NCBI GenBank assembly: GCA_016788295.1
Contig: JAEUSY010000041.1
Location: 124,001 to 188,000, forward strand
DNA from: Flavobacteriales bacterium
GTDB taxonomy: Bacteria > Bacteroidota > Bacteroidia > Flavobacteriales_F > PHOS-HE28
Length of the DNA: 64,000 nucleotides
Reading direction: 5' to 3'
The notes below the pieces were generated by a model. It was given only the letters and a program-made list of their open reading frames with translations. It made no database searches and was not told the DNA's origin. The position numbers and the translations under genes are program-made. Shown here one piece after another: positions 7,792 through 16,671 of the stretch (positions within the stretch are counted from its first letter, which is position 1; the number at the start of each line of letters is the position of its first letter).

Positions 7792-8900
7792 TGGCCTCCC
7801 CCACACTGCGCGGGGGCCTGTCCCTCTTCTCCTTCCGGGGTATCAAGGTGTTGGTGCATTGGTCCTTTCTTCTCCTACCCGCTTGGATCGTTATTTCGGG
7901 CTTGTCTGACGGTGTGCCGTTCACTCAACTACTGGCGCATGTCGGGCTCGTCCTTGTGGTCTTCGTCTGCGTGGTGGTGCATGAGTTCGGGCACGCGCTC
8001 ACAGCTCAGCGTTATGGCATTCGCACGCGCGACATCACCCTTTTGCCCATTGGAGGTGTGGCCAGCTTGGAACGCATGCCCGAGGACCCGAAGCAGGAAT
8101 TCTGGATCACTATTGCCGGCCCGCTCATGAACCTCTTGATCGCGGCATTGGCCTTCCTGATCGTCGCTATCACCGGGGTATCGCTCTTCTTCTCGGACCT
8201 GCTATTGGGCGCCACCACTTGGACGAACGTTTTATCGTTCGTGATCATGGCCAATATCCTTTTGTTCCTTTTCAATCTGCTTCCGGCCTTCCCCATGGAT
8301 GGTGGGCGTATCCTGCGTTCGTTGTTGAGCATGCGTTTGCCCCGTGAACGTGCAACGGACATCGCGGCCATTGTCGGGCGGATGTTCGCGGTTGGTTTCG
8401 TGATCGCAGGAATTTCATGGGGCCAGCCCTTCATGGCCCTCGTAGGCGTGTTCGTGTTCTTTGCCGCTGGCTCCGAAGCGCGCAGCGTTCGGCAGAAGGC
8501 CCGGTTGGAAGGCATAACCGTAGGCCAGGTGATGCGGACACGCTACTGGTCGCTCCAACGGACCGCTACAGTGCAACAGGCGGTGAATGAATTGCTTGCT
8601 GGCGGGGATAGCGTCTTGCTCGTGCTTGACGGCCAGCAGTTGGCAGGGCTGCTTGTTCGAGAGGACCTGATGAGCGCCTTACAGAACGGCCGCGACCAAG
8701 ACCCACTTAGTGACCTTCCCTTTCGCGCAGTGTCGGTCGTGGCGCCGAAGGAAGGAGCCCACAAAGCCTTCCAGCGCATGGTGATCGAAGGTCATCCCGT
8801 TCTGCCCGTACTTTCCGAAGGCCGGATCGTGGGCATCATGGAACCCGAGAACCTGGCGGAATATCTGCAAGTGCAGCAGGCCGCCGGCCGGAAAGGCTGA
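7791..8900 (+). CDS. Site-2-type intramembrane zinc metalloprotease (M50) with CBS pair
   Basis: 369 residues. Multiple membrane helices carry the M50 zinc site: H64-E-x-x-H68 in VVHEFGHAL and the second motif LLPAFPMDGGR with D170. A soluble C-terminus (about 245-365) carries two CBS repeats that usually sense adenosine nucleotides. Such proteins cleave transmembrane substrates within the lipid bilayer; the substrate is unknown. It is coupled to the upstream UspA gene, and the pairing of a nucleotide-binding Usp with a CBS-gated protease suggests an energy-state response. It ends 6 bases from the convergent DUF5777 gene. Confidence 0.92.
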   Translation: MASPTLRGGLSLFSFRGIKVLVHWSFLLLPAWIVISGLSDGVPFTQLLAHVGLVLVVFVCVVVHEFGHALTAQRYGIRTRDITLLPIGGVASLERMPEDPKQEFWITIAGPLMNLLIAALAFLIVAITGVSLFFSDLLLGATTWTNVLSFVIMANILLFLFNLLPAFPMDGGRILRSLLSMRLPRERATDIAAIVGRMFAVGFVIAGISWGQPFMALVGVFVFFAAGSEARSVRQKARLEGITVGQVMRTRYWSLQRTATVQQAVNELLAGGDSVLLVLDGQQLAGLLVREDLMSALQNGRDQDPLSDLPFRAVSVVAPKEGAHKAFQRMVIEGHPVLPVLSEGRIVGIMEPENLAEYLQVQQAAGRKG

Positions 8901-8905
8901 AGCGA

Positions 8906-9847
8906 TCAGCGCTTGGGCTTCGGGTTATGCAGTGTGAACACCCGCGAGATGTTGAACCCGAAGTGGATGCCCCCATCGGACCACTGCTCGGTGGTCTCGG
9001 TGATGTAGCCCCGCTCGAACATGGCCAGCGAGTTGGTGATGTGGAGCTGGAAAACGTGTCCACCCGTCTCGATATCGAAGCCCAACGAGAACGAATTGCG
9101 ATAAGGCAGTTCACCTGCGGCCTGTTCTTCCTCAGAAGGCACCGGGATCTGGCCGGGTAGCACGTAGAAATACTCGGCGTTCAGGGCCACCCGTTTGCTG
9201 AGCTTCACCCGACCTGCACCACTGATGTGGTAGATGTCGTTGGTCTGATCCGCCTTTTCAACGAGGTTGATGTGCACCAGACCGGGATTCAACTGGAACG
9301 ATACCGACTCGCTGAACTTGCGGCCCAGGATCATCTGGAACGAATAGGCCATGCGGTGCGAGAAGTAGAACGGCCGGTCCTCCTCCGGATAAGGCCACAG
9401 GGTTGACTGCGGAATGCCGTTGATGGAGGTGGCGGCAACGAAGGCCAGTGTGACGGGCGTGGTGCAACCCGCATCACATTGACGCAACAGCTTGTATTTC
9501 ACGAAGCCATCGTAGGTCTTCTGGTAACTGTTGCGGCCTATACCGATCATCAAGCGGTCGGTGACGCCGTAGTCCAGACCCAACCTGATGGTGGCCTGAT
9601 CGAGACCCCAGAACTCGTTGGCACCGCTGTTCAGCGCACCGAAACGGTGTCCGATGCGGAAATCGAGCACGCCATGAGCCGTGTTCTCCAAGCTATGCCC
9701 ATTGATCACTCGGGTGGACTTGAAGGCCGCAGTAGTGTACTCCGGTCCGGTCTCCTCCTCGCCCAACAACTTCAACAGATCGTCGTCCTGCGCGCTGGTG
9801 GTATTGAACAGGGCGAAGGCAAGCGGCAACAGCAGATAGCGGGTCAT
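8906..9847 (-). CDS. DUF5777-family outer-membrane beta-barrel protein
   Basis: 313 residues with a signal peptide (MTRYLLLPLAFALFNTTSAQ). The mature part alternates aromatic and polar residues as in an outer-membrane barrel and resembles the DUF5777 family (GVLDFRIGHRFG, GLDQATIRLGLDYGVTDRLMIG). The ATG at 9847 is chosen because it starts the signal peptide; an upstream in-frame ATG would overlap the YceI gene. It is the last gene of a minus-strand run that includes a YceI protein and two cytochrome c lipoproteins, an association I regard as functional. Its substrate or partner is unknown. Confidence 0.82.
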   Translation of the reverse strand: MTRYLLLPLAFALFNTTSAQDDDLLKLLGEEETGPEYTTAAFKSTRVINGHSLENTAHGVLDFRIGHRFGALNSGANEFWGLDQATIRLGLDYGVTDRLMIGIGRNSYQKTYDGFVKYKLLRQCDAGCTTPVTLAFVAATSINGIPQSTLWPYPEEDRPFYFSHRMAYSFQMILGRKFSESVSFQLNPGLVHINLVEKADQTNDIYHISGAGRVKLSKRVALNAEYFYVLPGQIPVPSEEEQAAGELPYRNSFSLGFDIETGGHVFQLHITNSLAMFERGYITETTEQWSDGGIHFGFNISRVFTLHNPKPKR

Positions 9848-9882
9848 CGAGGTCGGTCGGTTAGGAGCTGGATAGGCAACGA

Positions 9883-10437
9883 TCACATGCGGGTGTAATC
9901 CATGCGCACACGCACGGCGATCTGTTCGGCGATGTTCTTGCGCACCATGCCGGGGATCTTGATGCCATGGTCCTCAGGACGCACCATGAAGTCGCTTGAG
10001 GCCTTGATGGTGCCATTGGCCTCCACTGTGAGCGTTCCCTTGGTCTTCACGGGTTTGGTAACACCGTGGATCGTCAGGTCGCCTTCCACCAGGACATCGT
10101 AGGTGCCTGGCTTCTTCAACTGTTCGGCGGTCACACCGGTCATCTTCCCTTTGAACTCGGCCTTGGGGAAGGTGTTGCTCTCCATGTAGTTCTCGTTGAA
10201 GTGCTCCTGCATGAGCGCCTTCTCGAACTCGAAGGCCTTGATGAGCACGGCGAACTGCAAGGCGCCGCTGGTGGCATCCCACACGCTGCTCACTTTGTGG
10301 TTGTTGCCCTCGATGTTCTCCATGGGTGTCTCGGAGAAGAAGGCAATGTGGCCATTGCGTGTGCCGAAGCGGTCCTGTGCCGAAACGGCCACGGGGAGCA
10401 GGAATGCGGCGAGGATGGCGATCTTGAAGGTGTTCAT
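9883..10437 (-). CDS. YceI-family periplasmic lipocalin-like protein
   Basis: 184 residues with a signal peptide (about 1-20, ending VSAQ). The YceI fold is recognised from HFNENYMESNTFPKAEFKG and the later GDLTIHGVTKPV strand. YceI proteins form an extended beta barrel that binds polyisoprenoid molecules such as quinones in the periplasm. The start at 10437 begins the signal peptide; a longer reading adds 17 unlikely residues. It sits 35 bases upstream of the DUF5777 gene. A paralogue lies in the same strand run (16083-16631), sharing HFNENY-x-ES and PKA-x-F-x-G. Confidence 0.9.
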   Translation of the reverse strand: MNTFKIAILAAFLLPVAVSAQDRFGTRNGHIAFFSETPMENIEGNNHKVSSVWDATSGALQFAVLIKAFEFEKALMQEHFNENYMESNTFPKAEFKGKMTGVTAEQLKKPGTYDVLVEGDLTIHGVTKPVKTKGTLTVEANGTIKASSDFMVRPEDHGIKIPGMVRKNIAEQIAVRVRMDYTRM

Positions 10438-10526
10438 GTTGTCCGTTGTTTCGTTGTTGTTCCAATGGGCCGCGCTCATTTGAGCCACAAGCCCTTCAAT
10501 ACAGTTGTTCGTCCGTCAGGCAAGCA

Positions 10527-10952
10527 TCATTCCGAAGCGACACAGCGCACGAGCACCACATCCATGAGAAGGCCGGTGCAAATGCCTTTCACTCGTACCG
10601 AAGCACCAGAGCGCCAGTCGATCGGCAGGTCCGTGTTGGAGAACTCGCACACCACCCCGGCCATGGGGTCACCGGTCTCCAGGATCACGTTGGTCTTGTC
10701 GCTGCCCACAGGTTCCATGGCGCGTATGGTGCCTGTTACTTCGATGGCCTGATCTGCTTCTCCCACGAAGCGCTGGTCCGCTGCGGCCTCATCTGCTGCG
10801 TATGAAGCCAAGAGGTCCTCGGCCGTGACCGTTGCAACTGGTTGCATGGCATCCGCACCTGCAGTACCCCGGTTGTACTCCATATAGGCATAGGTGGCCC
10901 CGCCGATCACGGCAACGGTACCCAGCACAGCGATCATGACCTTCGGCCTCAT
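10527..10952 (-). CDS. Membrane-anchored OB-fold (tRNA_anti-like) protein
   Basis: 141 residues. An N-terminal hydrophobic anchor or uncleaved signal (MRPKVMIAVLGTVAVIGGATY) is followed by about 120 extracytoplasmic residues resembling the tRNA_anti-like OB fold of Bacteroidota exported proteins (AIEVTGTIRAME, then VRVKGICTGLLMDVVLVRC). In this family the OB fold is not thought to bind tRNA. It starts 7 bases after the stop of the upstream cytochrome lipoprotein, so it is co-transcribed with it. Ligand unknown. Confidence 0.75.
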   Translation of the reverse strand: MRPKVMIAVLGTVAVIGGATYAYMEYNRGTAGADAMQPVATVTAEDLLASYAADEAAADQRFVGEADQAIEVTGTIRAMEPVGSDKTNVILETGDPMAGVVCEFSNTDLPIDWRSGASVRVKGICTGLLMDVVLVRCVASE

Positions 10953-10959
10953 CTTCTTC

Positions 10960-11328
10960 TCAATTGTTAAGGGCACCAGCGTTGATCCAGGCCTGGAGCT
11001 GTTGAATGTTACAGTTCGGCATCTTGCCGGAAGGGGGCATGAAGCTGGGTGTGCCCTGTATCGCCCTGGCCTGCACCCTTCCAAGGTCCACTTGCGCCTT
11101 GAAGGCACTATAGGTGGAAAGGTCCGGCGATTGCCCACCGACCACATGGCAACCCGGAGTGGCGCAGCGTGATTGCACCAAGGGTTGAATGGTACCGCTC
11201 CAGGTCACGTTGGTCACATCGCAGAAGCTATTGGGGTAGAGCACCTCCTCCTTGTCGTAATAGCAGCCTACAAGCCCCAAGGCCAGCATCATCAGTATCG
11301 TGGAACGCATCTTCATCCTCTGTTCCAT
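10960..11328 (-). CDS. Single-domain cytochrome-c-like lipoprotein with a CX4CH motif
   Basis: About 122 residues. A lipoprotein signal ends LGLVGC, predicting lipidation in the envelope. The mature part has one haem-type motif C-ATPG-CH (four residues between the cysteines rather than two) and a distal Met region FMPPSGKMP, followed by LQAWINAGA as in c-type cytochrome domains of exported Bacteroidota and Planctomycete proteins. The ATG at 11328 overlaps the stop of the upstream cytochrome gene (TGATG); an in-frame ATG at 11316 is an alternative. Likely an electron carrier, or a stabilised loop if no haem is attached. Confidence 0.78.
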   Translation of the reverse strand: MEQRMKMRSTILMMLALGLVGCYYDKEEVLYPNSFCDVTNVTWSGTIQPLVQSRCATPGCHVVGGQSPDLSTYSAFKAQVDLGRVQARAIQGTPSFMPPSGKMPNCNIQQLQAWINAGALNN

Positions 11329-12047
11329 CAGTTGTTGGGTGCTCCGGCATCGATCCAGATCATGAAGGTGCGCACCTCGCAGGTGGGCATGATCGGGCTG
11401 CTCGGGGGCATCGGAATACCCGTCGGATCGTGGGTCACCGAACGACCCAATCGACCATCCGCGGCCACCGCGTTCACCGCAGACCATGTGCTGAGGTTGA
11501 TGCCACCTTGCGGCGAACCACCACTGTGGCAACCCAGGCAACGCTGTTGAATGAGCGGCACGATGGAACCGGAATAGGTGACGTTAAGTGTATCACAGAC
11601 AGAGGAAGCACAGCTGTTGTTTTGCGCGCCCTGTTGGATCCATGTGTTGATCAGCGCGATCTGCGAAGCGGTCAGCGGCGCTTGGGGAGGCGGAGGCATC
11701 AGATCGTTGGGGTTGCTCTCCGTGATCGCTTCCATCAGGTCACCGTTCTGCACGATGCCACTGTTCATCAGCGAATTGTAGTTCGTGATCTGGATCCAAT
11801 CGTTGTCGTCCGTGGCCGTGTTATGGCAACCAGGAACGGCGCAATTGCTGATGAGGATCGGCAGCACCTGTTGCTGGAAATACACCGTGTTCGGGTCGCA
11901 GTTCGTACCACCACCCCCACCACCATTGCCCCCACCGGGGTCCACGGGGCCAACAATGGGCTCGTGCTGGCAAGCTGCCAGCCCAAAGGTGAGCGAGAGG
12001 GATATCGCGCCACCAGTGATCAGGCTCTGAAAGGAGATCGTTCGCAT
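11328..12047 (-). CDS. Di-domain cytochrome-c-like lipoprotein (CX4CH plus CX2CH)
   Basis: 239 residues. A lipoprotein signal ends FGLAAC. A Gly-rich linker (about 37-46) leads to two cytochrome c domains. Domain 1 has C-AVPG-CH and the Met-containing MPPPPQAPLTASQ; domain 2 has the canonical C-LG-CH and MPPSSPIMPTCE. Each ends with an INTWIQQGA/MIWIDAGA helix. The two domains therefore differ in haem-motif spacing. It probably carries electrons at the outer face of the inner membrane or on the outer membrane. It is coupled by overlap to the single-domain homologue downstream, which suggests tandem duplication. The ccm genes at 30-33 kb could supply haem attachment. Confidence 0.82.
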   Translation of the reverse strand: MRTISFQSLITGGAISLSLTFGLAACQHEPIVGPVDPGGGNGGGGGGTNCDPNTVYFQQQVLPILISNCAVPGCHNTATDDNDWIQITNYNSLMNSGIVQNGDLMEAITESNPNDLMPPPPQAPLTASQIALINTWIQQGAQNNSCASSVCDTLNVTYSGSIVPLIQQRCLGCHSGGSPQGGINLSTWSAVNAVAADGRLGRSVTHDPTGIPMPPSSPIMPTCEVRTFMIWIDAGAPNN

Positions 12048-12071
12048 GCTGTGTGACCTTGGGCTCCCGGT

Positions 12072-12377
12072 TCAGTCTTGGGAACGCTCAAAGATCGGTC
12101 CACTGGAATGCTCGTTCCCCGGGTTTTCGGACGAACCGGGATTACGGGGCGACGAATCGGACAGGTTCCAGAACATCGGCCTGGTCCGCACATGGGCGGC
12201 ATCGCGGTCCAGCAGATCCGCCAGCAATACGAACACGTTCAGCCTGCGGTAGTAGCGCTTGGCCTGGTTCAGCCGGATGATGGCCCCAAGAAGCCGTTCA
12301 CGGCCTAGTGAAAGGAGGTCGCGCTGGTCGGCGAGATCCAGGTCCTCGAGGCGCTCAAAGGTGTGCAGGTCGTTCAT
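12072..12377 (-). CDS. Small helical protein of unknown function
   Basis: 101 residues (a longer reading upstream is unlikely). The first two thirds are amphipathic helix (FERLEDLDLADQRDLLSLGRE, with LLGAIIRLNQAKRYYRRLNV), and the tail is disordered and rich in Ser, Pro and Asn. No signal peptide, no membrane segment, family not recognised. It lies 24 bases upstream of the cytochrome genes and 134 bases downstream of the LytTR regulator on the same strand. The intervening stretch holds an inverted repeat AATGCTGG/CCAGCATT (about 12420-12465) that might be a regulatory element. Confidence 0.6.
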   Translation of the reverse strand: MNDLHTFERLEDLDLADQRDLLSLGRERLLGAIIRLNQAKRYYRRLNVFVLLADLLDRDAAHVRTRPMFWNLSDSSPRNPGSSENPGNEHSSGPIFERSQD

Positions 12378-12511
12378 GGCTCCGTGGGCATCAGGACCTT
12401 TGCCTTCTTGGGCAGATTCCAATGCTGGTGCCAATTTGTGGCCACGTGAGCTGTCGTTCCCAGCATTTGTGGACAGAACAGGAAAACAAACCGACGGAGC
12501 GGGAATGCCGG

Positions 12512-13261
12512 TCAACGGCCAGCGAGCCAGCGCTTGAATTCCGCGGATCGTTCGCTGCTTACGATGGCATCGTCCTCGTAAGGCGGGTCCAACACCACTT
12601 TCACCCGGCTTTTACTGTAGGCGAGCAGCTCTCGAATGCTGTGCAGGTTCACGATCAATTGGCGGTTGAGGCGGATGAACATCCCCGGATCGAGCTGCTT
12701 CTCCAGCTTGTCCAGGCTCTCCTCCAAGGGAAGGTCACGGCCCTCCCGCGTTCGCAGGAAGGTGTTCTTCATTAGGGAATGGATGTACGCGATCTGGTCG
12801 GGCTCCACCACCTTGAAATGTTCGCCATAACGAATGAGGAAGCGGCGCACTGGGGCCGAAGGGCGATCGGCATCCGCACGCGCGAGGGCCGAATGATCGC
12901 GCACCACCATACCCTTGCGCGCGCGTTCCAAGGCCTGTTGCAGGTCCTCGCGGCGTATCGGTTTCAGCAAATAATCAAGTGCGTTCACGCGGAAGGCCCG
13001 TAACGCATGCTCATCGTAGGCGGTGATGAACACCACCGGAAAATCAACCTGGGCACGTTCGAATATGGCGAAGCTCTCCCCATCCTCCAGTTGCACATCC
13101 ATCAACGCCAGGTCAGGGGCCTCGTTCCCCTTGATCCATTCCACGGCACCAGCGATGGAAGGCACATCGGCCAACACATCCACATCGGGCGCCAGTTCCG
13201 CAAGTAGCTTGCGCAGCCGCTTCACTGCGGCCTGCTCGTCCTCAATGATCAGTATTCTCAT
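12512..13261 (-). CDS. LytTR-family response regulator
   Basis: 249 residues. Receiver domain at 1-120 with acidic E7/D8, acceptor D55 in LALMDVQLEDG and Lys in DYLLKPIRRED. A LytTR DNA-binding domain lies at about 145-245 (FLIRYGEHFKVVEPDQIAYI, then RLNRQLIVNLHSIREL). LytTR regulators usually bind paired direct repeats near promoters. The start overlaps the stop of the upstream kinase gene by four bases, so the two form a cognate pair. Likely targets are the flanking YceI and cytochrome genes on the same strand. Confidence 0.95.
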   Translation of the reverse strand: MRILIIEDEQAAVKRLRKLLAELAPDVDVLADVPSIAGAVEWIKGNEAPDLALMDVQLEDGESFAIFERAQVDFPVVFITAYDEHALRAFRVNALDYLLKPIRREDLQQALERARKGMVVRDHSALARADADRPSAPVRRFLIRYGEHFKVVEPDQIAYIHSLMKNTFLRTREGRDLPLEESLDKLEKQLDPGMFIRLNRQLIVNLHSIRELLAYSKSRVKVVLDPPYEDDAIVSSERSAEFKRWLAGR

Positions 13262-16086
13262 GCGTTCGGATCGATCAAAGGTATACGCACAGTGAACCGA
13301 CCATTGGCCTTATCGATCACGATCGGCCGGTCGGTCAGGGCCTGGTAGCGCCGTTGGATGCTGTGCAATCCGAATCCGGTGGAACGTGGCGCCGTGGTGC
13401 GCGGCCGGACCACGTTTCCTACCTCAAGTGCATCCTCGGAGGAACGGACCACCACGACCACGGGATGTTCCGCGCTCACCACGTTATGCTTAAGCGCGTT
13501 CTCCACCAGGAGCTGGAGGGTCATGGGCACGATGTACCGATGCATGGCGGCATCATCCACATCAACTTGGAGCGCTATGGCACTACCGAACCGCTGCTGC
13601 TCCAGTTCGAAGTAGGAGCGCATAAGGCGAAGGTCCTCGGCCACCGTGATCAATTCCTTGTCGCGCAGTTGAAGCAGGCTGCGGAACAGGTCGCTGAGCT
13701 GTTCCACATGAATTACGGCCTTGGAAGGTTCGGATTCGATGAGGTCCACCAGCGTGTTGAAACTGTTGAACATGAAATGCGGATCCACCTGGCTTCGCAA
13801 TGCTTCCAGCTGAAAGCGCACTTTCTCCTGCTCGTGCAGCGCCTTCACGCGGGCACGTTGTTCGCGCATGCGTACCACCACGAACGCACCGCCTACCACC
13901 AGTACGACCCATGCCACCATGGCCCAACTGGTTCGCCACCAGGGCTGAAGGACCACCAGTTCGAACTGCACCCATCCCTCATCGGGGACATCGTCGCCAA
14001 CGAACGCGATCAACCGGAACCGGTAGTTCCCTGGGGGCAGCGCCGAATAGGTGATCTCCCGATCGCGAGTGACCAAGGGATGCTCGTCCAAGCCTACCAG
14101 TTGATAGGCGAACCTTAATTCGGAAGGGTCGGCATAGTGGATGCCGGTGAAGCTCACCACAAGGTCATTGCGGTCGTGCGGAGTGGTGATGTGTTGGTCC
14201 GCTGCGCGTGTCTCGCTACCCACACGAACACCAGTGATCACGGCGGGGACCCTACGCAGGTAGTGGCGTTCCTGGGGTTGTATGCGGTAGAGCCCCTTGT
14301 TGCAAGCGAACCAGAGGTCCCCATCAACGCCGGTGCATACGCTGTTCAGCTCAGCGCGCGCACCTTCCAATCCGAAGCGGCGTGTGACATCCACCCAGAC
14401 ATTGGTTGCTGGCTCATAGGCCATGGTCCCCCGGCCACCGAAAGCCAACAGATGTGTGCCGGACAAGCCCAACGCAAAGAGATCCCCGGAGAACGGAGCA
14501 AGCCCCTGCCCTACACATAACACGCTATCCGAAGCGGAGCGGCAAAGCCCTGTGCCTGGTCCCGCCGCCCAGATACTTCCTTTAGCATCGCTGACCAACG
14601 AGAAGTACGTGTGTGGGCCGCTGGCCGCACCGTGCATGGTACCGGTGGCATTGCCATACAGGAGCCCGGCACCATCGCTTACCGCCCAAATGCCGCCTTT
14701 TCTGTCGGGCAGAATGTCGTAGATGAACTCGCTTCCCGGTCCTCTTTGTGGATGGAAGCGATCGGCCCAGTAGCCGACCACGCCACCCAGCGTGCCGAAC
14801 CACAAGGTGTCGCCCGCACTGCGCACGGACAGTACGTTCTCGTTGATCAACCCATCCTTACCCGTGAAATGGCGAATTCGCCCTTCACGGTCCAGCGCAT
14901 AAACGCCATCGCCGAACGTGGCGGCCCAAACGGTGCCTTGAGCATCGGCTGCGAGCGAGACAACGGGTGCGCGGCGATCATCGCCAATTCGAACGTGATG
15001 GAACACATGCGTATCGGTCAGTGTATTCGAGTGTCGGAAAAGCCCGCGTTCGGTGGCGAACCAGATGTTGCCCTGATCATCGCTGCAAAGCGCCTTGATG
15101 CCGCGCAGGTCGGTATTCTCATGCTCTGGGATGAACAACACCGTCGGATCCGATCGATACAACAGTTCCTGTCCCGTGCACCACCATGCTACTCCATCCG
15201 CATCGAGCATAAGGTCCTTCACCGGCAACAATGCAGGGTCCATCGGTGATCGATACGAATAGTGCCCTTGACGTACGCCGAGATCGAACATGCATAGACC
15301 GCGGTCCCTGGTCCCGATCCACACAAGGTCATCGCGCACTGCAAGCTGAATGACCGGGCCGTATCCACTGGAATGGGCCAATGGTGTTGGAGCCGCCGGA
15401 CCGGGCGTCCAACTGAACACACCGCCGCGATCGGTACCCGCCCAGACCAAGCCGTCGTTGTCTGCCGCGAGACTGAGCACCAGATTGTCCGGTGCGCCGT
15501 TGGACTCATCACACCGGGCTTGCACCCCCTTTGCTGTGCACAGCACCAGACCTTGGTCCGTTGCGGCCACCACCCCATCGCCCCATGCAACCAGGTCGTT
15601 CACGTGGTCATCGGGCATGCCACTGGCCAGGTCGAACCGGGCCAGCTCACCCCCCTTCGCTCGCCAGAGCCCTGCACCGTGCGTGCCCAACCAAAGGCTC
15701 CCGTCCTGGGCTGGTCGCATGACGTTAACGCGGTGTTCGGCAAGGCTTGGATCCACGTATAGCGTATCGCAACCAAGTGTATTGCAGCGCATGATCACCC
15801 CATTGGACCACGCAGCAACGATCGCCTCTTCCATACGGACCAATGCGGTGACCTGCGTGGTGCTTGAGCGCGAGGCACGCTCGGTACGCTCGCCATCGGT
15901 CCAGAAAAGCCCCTTGTCCGTGCCAGCCCAGATCAACCCATGCTCATCCTGCGCCATACAGGTCACCTCGGGGCGCTGTTGCCCGAACCGCAGTTCCAGC
16001 GCACGCGTGAGCGGGAACTGAGCCCATGCCGGAACATGGGCGAGAAAGACCAACAAGAACAACAGAACGTTGAGTCTCACGATCAA
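13258..16086 (-). CDS. Two-component-propeller sensor histidine kinase (LytS type)
   Basis: 942 residues. Signal peptide (about 1-22, ending AWAQ), then two seven-bladed propellers built of Reg_prop-like repeats (for example GLIWAGTDKGLF, GSLWLGTHGAGLW, GTVWAATFGDGVY), a Y_Y_Y beta-sandwich domain (about 640-715), one membrane helix (WWRTSWAMVAWVVLVV), and a cytosolic His_kinase domain with the H-box LRSQVDPHFMFNSFN (His near 768) and a degenerate ATPase. It senses an envelope ligand that cannot be read from sequence. It is coupled by 4-base overlaps both to the YceI gene upstream and the LytTR regulator downstream, tying YceI to the sensor. Confidence 0.95.
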   Translation of the reverse strand: MIVRLNVLLFLLVFLAHVPAWAQFPLTRALELRFGQQRPEVTCMAQDEHGLIWAGTDKGLFWTDGERTERASRSSTTQVTALVRMEEAIVAAWSNGVIMRCNTLGCDTLYVDPSLAEHRVNVMRPAQDGSLWLGTHGAGLWRAKGGELARFDLASGMPDDHVNDLVAWGDGVVAATDQGLVLCTAKGVQARCDESNGAPDNLVLSLAADNDGLVWAGTDRGGVFSWTPGPAAPTPLAHSSGYGPVIQLAVRDDLVWIGTRDRGLCMFDLGVRQGHYSYRSPMDPALLPVKDLMLDADGVAWWCTGQELLYRSDPTVLFIPEHENTDLRGIKALCSDDQGNIWFATERGLFRHSNTLTDTHVFHHVRIGDDRRAPVVSLAADAQGTVWAATFGDGVYALDREGRIRHFTGKDGLINENVLSVRSAGDTLWFGTLGGVVGYWADRFHPQRGPGSEFIYDILPDRKGGIWAVSDGAGLLYGNATGTMHGAASGPHTYFSLVSDAKGSIWAAGPGTGLCRSASDSVLCVGQGLAPFSGDLFALGLSGTHLLAFGGRGTMAYEPATNVWVDVTRRFGLEGARAELNSVCTGVDGDLWFACNKGLYRIQPQERHYLRRVPAVITGVRVGSETRAADQHITTPHDRNDLVVSFTGIHYADPSELRFAYQLVGLDEHPLVTRDREITYSALPPGNYRFRLIAFVGDDVPDEGWVQFELVVLQPWWRTSWAMVAWVVLVVGGAFVVVRMREQRARVKALHEQEKVRFQLEALRSQVDPHFMFNSFNTLVDLIESEPSKAVIHVEQLSDLFRSLLQLRDKELITVAEDLRLMRSYFELEQQRFGSAIALQVDVDDAAMHRYIVPMTLQLLVENALKHNVVSAEHPVVVVVRSSEDALEVGNVVRPRTTAPRSTGFGLHSIQRRYQALTDRPIVIDKANGRFTVRIPLIDPNA

Positions 16087-16631
16087 GGCTTGCGGGTGAA
16101 GAGGACGTCGACCTTGACCTGTACCACTGGAGCGATCTTCTGTTGTACCACCCGTGGCACACGGATATCATGCTCGTCCAATGCCACATCGAAGCTGGTG
16201 GTGATGCGCACCCCGGTCGGGCCCACCACAAGGTCGCACGGCACGATGCGTTCCCGGGTAACGCCTTTGACGGTGAGCTCACCCTTGGCCCTGACCGAAT
16301 GTGTACCTGGAGCCAAGAGATCGATGGTCTCTATGATGCGGCCTGTGAACGTTGCTTTCGGATGGGTCGAGGATTCGAGGTAGTTCTCGTTGAAATGCTC
16401 CCGTTGAAGTGGTGAGTTAAAGCCTTGGAACTCGGTGATGGGAACCTGCACGGCGAAAGTCCGGGCGGTGGCATCGAGCACACCGGTGCTCTTGGTATTG
16501 GTTGCCGTTATGGTCTCCAAGGGGGCCTCGCTCTTGAAGGAGACCGAAGACCTTTCCAACCGGTACAGCGTCCGCTCGCCTTGGCCAAAGGCCGAAAGCA
16601 GCGTTGCCAAAAGGATCATTGCACGGATCAT
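16083..16631 (-). CDS. YceI-family periplasmic protein (second copy)
   Basis: 182 residues with a short signal peptide (MIRAMILLATLLSAFGQG). YceI fold with HFNENYLESSTHPKATFTG and GELTVKGVTRERIV. It is diverged from the copy at 9883-10437 but keeps the same core motif. It is the first gene of the coupled YceI-kinase-regulator unit, its stop overlapping the kinase start by four bases. In other bacteria YceI proteins bind isoprenoid lipids; here the tight coupling to a propeller sensor suggests it delivers or buffers the sensed ligand. Confidence 0.9.
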   Translation of the reverse strand: MIRAMILLATLLSAFGQGERTLYRLERSSVSFKSEAPLETITATNTKSTGVLDATARTFAVQVPITEFQGFNSPLQREHFNENYLESSTHPKATFTGRIIETIDLLAPGTHSVRAKGELTVKGVTRERIVPCDLVVGPTGVRITTSFDVALDEHDIRVPRVVQQKIAPVVQVKVDVLFTRKP

Positions 16632-16671
16632 GGCCTTGCTGTTTACCGATCACGTGCCGCACTGTTCACGA

